Assembly: GCA_030671005.1 (NCBI GenBank) | Contig: DAOVAN010000060.1 | Location: 1-9,273, forward strand | DNA from: Caldifarciminota bacterium | GTDB taxonomy: Bacteria; Hydrothermota; Tepidihabitantia; SM23-42 | DNA: 9,273 nt | Direction of reading: 5' to 3' | Shown: in pieces, positions 6,904 through 9,273 of the stretch | Position numbering within the stretch: position 1 is the stretch's first letter | How the letters are laid out: each line of letters opens with the position of its first letter | Made by a program: the position numbers and the translations under genes | Notes under the pieces: model-generated | What the model saw: the letters and a program-made list of their open reading frames with translations, nothing else | The model's database searches: none | Told to the model about the DNA's origin: nothing

Positions 6904-7306
6904 CCGTTTCTTTCTTACTTCCCTCTACCCGCAGCCTCAAAAAACCTAGGATCTCATCCCTTTGCACGGGCAGCAGTAAAAACACACCACGGAACTGATT
7001 GAGGAAAGTCTTGCGCCGGAAAGGACTAAGCAAGACTCCGTTCTTGCCTTCATAGACCCGTCTAAACTCACTCAATTTTCTCTTCTGCGTCAGGAAGATG
7101 TTTCTCTTGATAACCTCATCCTCAGTAATTTCATAGGCAGTAGGGAAAAAATAGGAATGTAAAGACACGAATAGCACAATTAAACCAAAAATAGTCCAGA
7201 ACACACCATAGAAAAATCCCACGAAAATCAGGAATACCGCGAGAAAAATCGCACTGAGTATCGTTTTGGCTAAATCACGCTTCGCAGGATGCACAATCCA
7301 TTTCAT
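6881..7306 (-). CDS. Small two-helix membrane protein with a PH-like C-terminal domain, function unknown
   Basis: 141 aa. I do not recognise a named protein. Two adjacent hydrophobic helices (about residues 13-31 and 34-53) are followed by a soluble part beginning YEITEDEVIKRNIFLTQKRKL (58-78), in which a 'ITEDEVIKR' strand and a later LLSPFRR/FRGVFLL pattern resemble bacterial PH-like (YdbT/DUF304-type) membrane proteins. The tail (129-141) is charged and probably disordered. The N-terminus, MKWIVHPAKRD, lacks a signal peptide cleavage pattern and suggests a cytoplasmic N-terminus. No Shine-Dalgarno sequence or clear promoter lies before the ATG; the nearest good promoter on this strand is that of the tRNA about 220 bases upstream. 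It overlaps the recJ-like gene by 23 bases, so the two are probably co-expressed. The existence of the gene is well supported; the domain name is tentative. Confidence 0.75.
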   Translation of the reverse strand: MKWIVHPAKRDLAKTILSAIFLAVFLIFVGFFYGVFWTIFGLIVLFVSLHSYFFPTAYEITEDEVIKRNIFLTQKRKLSEFRRVYEGKNGVLLSPFRRKTFLNQFRGVFLLLPVQRDEILGFLRLRVEGSKKETDDSGGEQ

Positions 7307-7308
7307 AG

Positions 7309-7434
7309 GGAATTAGGTGAATCAAATCCTTGAATATCTATCAAATACACTAATTTCAGGACACCTTCGATTTATTTCTTCTGATTTCCAATTGTGGCTC
7401 CGCACAAACTCGTGTAAACCTGCTCTTTTTCGAG
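7309..7434. other. Intergenic spacer between tRNA and small membrane protein
   Basis: 126 bp with no convincing gene, promoter or intrinsic terminator on either strand. A short CTC-GAG pairing around 7424-7434 immediately after the tRNA is too weak to call a terminator. TTGATA occurs on the minus strand but lacks a properly spaced -10 box. Confidence 0.5.
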
Positions 7435-7508
7435 TGGGCCCGGAGGGACTCGAACCCCCGACCCGCTGATTATGAGTCAGCTGCTCTAACCAACTGAGCT
7501 ACAGGCCC
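7435..7508 (-). tRNA. tRNA with CAU anticodon, probably tRNA-Ile2 (lysidine-modified), alternatively elongator tRNA-Met
   Basis: 74 nt including the discriminator A fold into a complete cloverleaf: acceptor stem GGGCCTG/CGGGCCC (one G-U pair), D arm GCTC/GAGC, anticodon stem GCTGA/TCAGC with loop CTCATAA, five-base variable loop, and T arm GGGGG/CCCTC with loop TTCGAGT. No CCA is encoded. The paired first base and the lack of three G-C pairs at the base of the anticodon stem exclude initiator tRNA. The acceptor stem has C4-G69 and C5-G68, which in E. coli are the pairs that let TilS pick tRNA-Ile2 over tRNA-Met. I therefore favour an AUA-reading isoleucine tRNA, although automated tools would often label it Met. 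Confidence 0.93.
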
Positions 7509-7528
7509 CCTATTACCAAATTCCTCAG

Positions 7529-7556
7529 ATTATACTCGACAGAGAGAGCTTGTCAA
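7529..7556 (-). promoter_or_regulatory. Consensus promoter of the tRNA gene
   Basis: On the minus strand TTGACA (7556-7551), 16 bases, then TATAAT (7534-7529): both hexamers match the sigma-70 consensus perfectly. The predicted start near 7522 leaves a leader of about 13 bases before the mature tRNA. A second TTGACA lies seven bases further upstream (7563-7558), with a spacing too long for the same -10 box. Confidence 0.88.
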
Positions 7557-7590
7557 TTGTCAAATACTAATCTTTAAGCACTAAATTCTA

Positions 7591-7635
7591 ATTCCGCAAA
7601 TACTCAAATCTTTGATTTGATTGTATTTACGAGAA
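7591..7635. repeat. Imperfect long inverted repeat (hairpin)
   Basis: The inner stem TCAAATC (7604-7610) pairs with GATTTGA (7614-7620) around a TTT loop. It continues, after a two-base bulge on the right arm, with GCAAATAC (7596-7603) against GTATTTAC (7623-7630; one G-T mispair), and then ATTC against GAAT with minor bulges. There is no adjacent T-run and no gene ends here, so it does not look like an ordinary terminator. Confidence 0.6.
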
Positions 7636-7652
7636 TCCACCCAGAGTGGGAC

Positions 7653-7733
7653 AAATCCGAAATATTCTAGTTTAGAAAATTCGAATTTTGGATTTCGTGC
7701 TTCGAATTTCGGATTTCCTTCGCCGATCATCGG
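7653..7733. repeat. Cluster of palindromes and a 21-bp tandem duplication
   Basis: Two adjacent 21-bp units (7680-7700 and 7701-7721) share the core TTCGAATTT[T/C]GGATTTC and agree at 18 of 21 positions. The second unit also contains ATTTCGGATTT (7706-7716), an exact inverted copy of AAATCCGAAAT at 7653-7663. AAAATTCGAATTTT (7676-7689) is a perfect 14-bp palindrome, and CCGAT-C-ATCGG (7723-7733) is another. The density of such elements in 80 bp suggests an intergenic repeat element rather than chance. Confidence 0.65.
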
Positions 7734-7764
7734 TCGGTCGTCAATTGAAATAAACAAGCAAATG

Positions 7765-7792
7765 TTGACTCTTTGTTAGGTTACTCTATAAT
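7765..7792 (+). promoter_or_regulatory. Promoter of the radical SAM gene
   Basis: TTGACT (7765-7770), 16 bases, TATAAT (7787-7792). This is the same hexamer pair and spacing as the promoter before the glycosyltransferase. The -10 box ends five bases before the GTG start codon, so the predicted transcription start falls at about 7798-7799 and the mRNA would be leaderless or nearly so. Confidence 0.8.
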
Positions 7793-7797
7793 GTGGC

Positions 7798-8628
7798 GTG
7801 AAGCGAAGGCAGTTATTAGTTAACGAAGTGAAATGTAAGTCGATACTCAACAAATCGGGGATTCCAGTCATCGACTATGCAATCAATCCCTATTATGGCT
7901 GCGCCCACAAATGCCAGTATTGCTATGCAGTCTTCATGAAGAAATTCACTGGTCACACTGAACCATGGGGCGATTTCGTAGATGCCAAGATCAACGCGCC
8001 TGAAGTACTCGAAAGGCAACTGAAAAGACTCAAGAAACCGAGTCGTATTTCATTCGGCACGGTCTGCGATCCATATCAGCCACTTGAACTAAAATATAAA
8101 ATAACGCGTGAATGTCTCGAAAAATTGTTGATTTACCGTCACAAGTTATCAATTCTCACTAAGTCAACAATTGTTGTACGGGACATTGACATCTTGCAAA
8201 AGCTCCACAAAATCAAGGTGAGCTTCACAATAACCGTCGTGGATGACAGAGTAAGACGGATATTTGAACCACACGCGCCGTCTGCAGAGAAGAGATTTAA
8301 AGGAATGAGGACACTATCTCATGCAGGTATCTCTACCAGTGTGTTTGTTGCACCGGTTCTTCCCTATTTCACGGATAGTGATGATACCCTCAATGAAATC
8401 TTCAGATATTCAAGGCTATGCAATGCACAATACGTCATGTTTGACACCTTGAATCCGTACCCCAAAGTCTGGCGTAATATGAAGCGCTTGATAAAAGCAC
8501 AGTTCCCTGCGTTGCAGGAGCAGTATGATTACTACTACAGCAACCGTAAGATGTATACGGTACGCCTCAGACGAAGAATCGCCGAAATCGCCAAAAAGCA
8601 CAAAATGGAATGCAAAATCGTCTTTTGA
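7798..8628 (+). CDS. Radical SAM protein, spore photoproduct lyase-like (SplB/Rv2578c-type) family
   Basis: 276 aa starting with GTG. The CxxxCxxC cluster motif is CAHKCQYC (C35, C39, C42), preceded by YAINPYYG (27-34), a hallmark of the SPL-like radical SAM family; it would bind a 4Fe-4S cluster and cleave S-adenosylmethionine. FGTVCDPYQPLE (86-97) and KYKITRECLEKL (99-110) are also family signatures, as are LTKST (120-124), VSFTITVVDD (141-150) and EPHAPSAEKRF (157-167). The true substrate is unknown: most members of this family outside spore formers have no assigned reaction, and there are no sporulation genes here. The GTG is favoured because the first upstream ATG (7791) is in another frame and stops after ten codons, and no Shine-Dalgarno precedes any alternative start. 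Downstream (8629-8700) a six-base CAAGAC/GTCTTG pairing lacks a T-run, so no terminator is called. Confidence 0.9.
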   Translation: MKRRQLLVNEVKCKSILNKSGIPVIDYAINPYYGCAHKCQYCYAVFMKKFTGHTEPWGDFVDAKINAPEVLERQLKRLKKPSRISFGTVCDPYQPLELKYKITRECLEKLLIYRHKLSILTKSTIVVRDIDILQKLHKIKVSFTITVVDDRVRRIFEPHAPSAEKRFKGMRTLSHAGISTSVFVAPVLPYFTDSDDTLNEIFRYSRLCNAQYVMFDTLNPYPKVWRNMKRLIKAQFPALQEQYDYYYSNRKMYTVRLRRRIAEIAKKHKMECKIVF

Positions 8629-8663
8629 TCGTCTCAAGACCACTATTTTGATTGTTTGTGTCT

Positions 8664-8680
8664 TGGGTTCATATTACCCA
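8664..8680. repeat. Small hairpin between radical SAM gene and receptor promoter
   Basis: TGGGT and ACCCA form a five-bp stem around a seven-base loop. It is too short and not followed by T residues to be called a terminator; it may be part of an operator region. Confidence 0.3.
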
Positions 8681-8684
8681 TGAA

Positions 8685-8696
8685 TAGAATATTCTA
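8685..8696. repeat. 12-bp perfect palindrome, possible operator
   Basis: TAGAATATTCTA is a perfect 12-bp palindrome ending 11 bases before the -35 box of the following promoter, a common place for an activator or regulator site. The bound protein cannot be named. Confidence 0.45.
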
Positions 8697-8707
8697 CTTG
8701 AAATAGC

Positions 8708-8736
8708 TTGACTTTTTTGCATTTGTTAGCTAAAAT
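8708..8736 (+). promoter_or_regulatory. Promoter of the short open frame and TonB-dependent receptor
   Basis: TTGACT (8708-8713), 17 bases, TAAAAT (8731-8736). The -10 box ends five bases before an ATG at 8742, so the predicted start (about 8743) coincides with that ATG. If the receptor gene at 8825 is read from this promoter, its leader is about 80 bases and is almost entirely filled by the 28-codon open frame. Confidence 0.72.
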
Positions 8737-8741
8737 AACCT

Positions 8742-8828
8742 ATGAAAGTCGCACCTAAGACGGGCTCGCTTCGAATTTTGCCGAGAATTAAGTGTATGAC
8801 AGAATATGTCCTTAAGGTGAAGGAATGA
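8742..8828 (+). CDS. 28-codon short open reading frame, possible leader peptide coupled to the receptor gene
   Basis: The frame begins at an ATG placed at the predicted transcription start and runs 28 codons before TGA. The stop overlaps the receptor ATG as ATGA (8825-8828). The peptide begins MKVAPKTGSLRILPRIK and ends YVLKVKE; it is basic, has no hydrophobic segment and matches no family I know. Its last codons contain the Shine-Dalgarno sequence AAGGTGA of the receptor gene, so ribosomes ending here could re-initiate on the receptor. It may also be a chance open frame in a plain 5' leader; only conservation or ribosome profiling could separate these. Confidence 0.42.
   Translation: MKVAPKTGSLRILPRIKCMTEYVLKVKE
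8814..8820 (+). promoter_or_regulatory. Shine-Dalgarno sequence of the receptor gene
   Basis: AAGGTGA lies four bases before the ATG at 8825, inside the end of the short open frame. An in-frame TAA at 8813-8815 rules out a longer N-terminus, so this site fixes the receptor start. Confidence 0.7.
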
Positions 8829-9273
8829 TACAACTCCTATCCTTCATGCTATCGGTAACTGTATCAGGTGATGTTTACGATCTGGATACAAAAGAACCCT
8901 TGCAAGCATATGTCCGCGTTATGACAACCGACAGAATGTATATATGTGACTCGCTGGGCTCATTCGTGATTCCGGATATCATCCCCGGTAAACACACGAT
9001 AGCCTTCAGCCACATAGGATTCGAGAAACAAACCCTCTATGCCACGATAGTGGACATTGATACAACGTATCTGCGTGTTGGCCTGCAAACCGAGCCGATT
9101 GCTATGGACGAGATAGAAGCGACGGGCGGGAGAATAATCATGCCGGGAAAGCAGAGTTTCACGAGAGAAGAAATCGCGATCATGCCAGGTGCTGAAAGAG
9201 ATGTATTCCGTGCTATCCACATAATACCCGGAGTGAGTTCGGCAAGCGACTATTTGGGTCTTTTCTATGTCCG
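8825..9273 (+). CDS. TonB-dependent receptor with N-terminal carboxypeptidase-regulatory-like domain (3' end cut)
   Basis: 149 codons visible. The start MIQLLSFMLSVTVSG is a short hydrophobic segment that may be an atypical signal peptide; it lacks the usual basic residues, which is odd for an exported protein. Residues about 14-90 form a carboxypeptidase-regulatory-like beta-sandwich, with SGDVYDLDTKEPLQAYVRV (14-32), GSFVIPDIIPGKHTIAFSHIG (47-67) and YLRVGLQ (83-89). The following segment MDEIEATGGR (95-104) and FTREEIAIMPGAERDVFRAIHIIPGV (112-137) is the beginning of a TonB-dependent plug domain; the last visible residues YLGLFYVR lead into the usual RG-rich plug motif. Such receptors sit in the outer membrane and take up large substrates, so the cell should be diderm. 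Ligand cannot be inferred. An in-frame stop at 8813-8815 prevents a longer N-terminus. Confidence 0.88.
   Translation, partial: MIQLLSFMLSVTVSGDVYDLDTKEPLQAYVRVMTTDRMYICDSLGSFVIPDIIPGKHTIAFSHIGFEKQTLYATIVDIDTTYLRVGLQTEPIAMDEIEATGGRIIMPGKQSFTREEIAIMPGAERDVFRAIHIIPGVSSASDYLGLFYV

Larger units (their letters stand above)
7509..7797. other. Repeat-rich divergent intergenic region between the tRNA and the radical SAM gene
   Basis: Holds no protein gene that I can support. It contains the tRNA promoter (minus), an imperfect long hairpin (7591-7635), a cluster of inverted and tandem AT-rich repeats (7653-7733), and the radical SAM promoter (plus). It separates two divergent transcription units. Confidence 0.7.

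Noticed and set aside
7653..7733. CRISPR array
   Set aside because: Only two adjacent imperfect 21-bp units with no spacers and no cas genes nearby.
7791..7823. ATG overlapping the -10 box as the start of the radical SAM gene
   Set aside because: It is in another frame and reaches a stop after ten codons; the GTG at 7798 opens the conserved frame.
8635..8665. CAAGAC/GTCTTG pairing after the radical SAM stop as an intrinsic terminator
   Set aside because: The stem is only six bp with a 19-base loop and no T-run follows.
8960..9220. Minus-strand open frames under the receptor gene
   Set aside because: Antisense to a region encoding clear carboxypeptidase-regulatory-like and plug motifs; no supporting signals.

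Overview
The window looks like chromosomal DNA from a diderm (Gram-negative) bacterium of moderate base composition. The evidence for an outer membrane is the start of a TonB-dependent receptor with an N-terminal carboxypeptidase-regulatory-like domain at the right edge. An MglA-type GTPase, a tRNA without an encoded CCA end and that receptor architecture together suggest the broad FCB group or a related uncultured phylum. This placement is inference; no marker gene here fixes it.

Layout: the left 7.5 kb is read on the minus strand. In order of transcription (right to left) it holds a CAU-anticodon tRNA behind a near-perfect promoter, a small two-helix membrane protein with a PH-like tail, a RecJ-like DHH nuclease, and an MglA-like small GTPase. 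A second promoter (TTGACT-16-TATAAT) then leads into a sugar module: a membrane-anchored family 2 glycosyltransferase, a YbhN/UPF0104-type eight-helix membrane protein, UDP-glucose 6-dehydrogenase (ugd), UDP-glucuronate decarboxylase (uxs) and an MscS-type channel cut by the window edge. Ugd and Uxs catalyse consecutive steps (UDP-glucose to UDP-glucuronate to UDP-xylose). The ugd/uxs and uxs/mscS junctions are both ATGA overlaps, so the last three genes are probably translationally coupled. The glycosyltransferase and membrane protein probably use an activated sugar on a lipid carrier or export the product, giving a surface glycan or glycolipid route.

The right 1.8 kb is read on the plus strand. 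An intergenic stretch (7509-7797) full of inverted and direct repeats precedes a radical SAM protein of the spore-photoproduct-lyase-like family. Then comes a 28-codon open frame whose stop overlaps the start of the TonB-dependent receptor gene.

The most interesting signal is in initiation sites. Three first-in-transcript reading frames (glycosyltransferase, radical SAM protein, 28-codon frame) have a strong sigma-70-like promoter whose -10 box ends only 5-6 bases before the start codon, which predicts leaderless mRNAs. Most internal cistrons instead show Shine-Dalgarno sequences or ATGA coupling. Other points worth checking are an MglA homologue with Gln where MglA proteins have their catalytic Arg53, a RecJ-like protein lacking most of its OB domain, and a CAU tRNA that looks more like lysidine-dependent tRNA-Ile2 than tRNA-Met.
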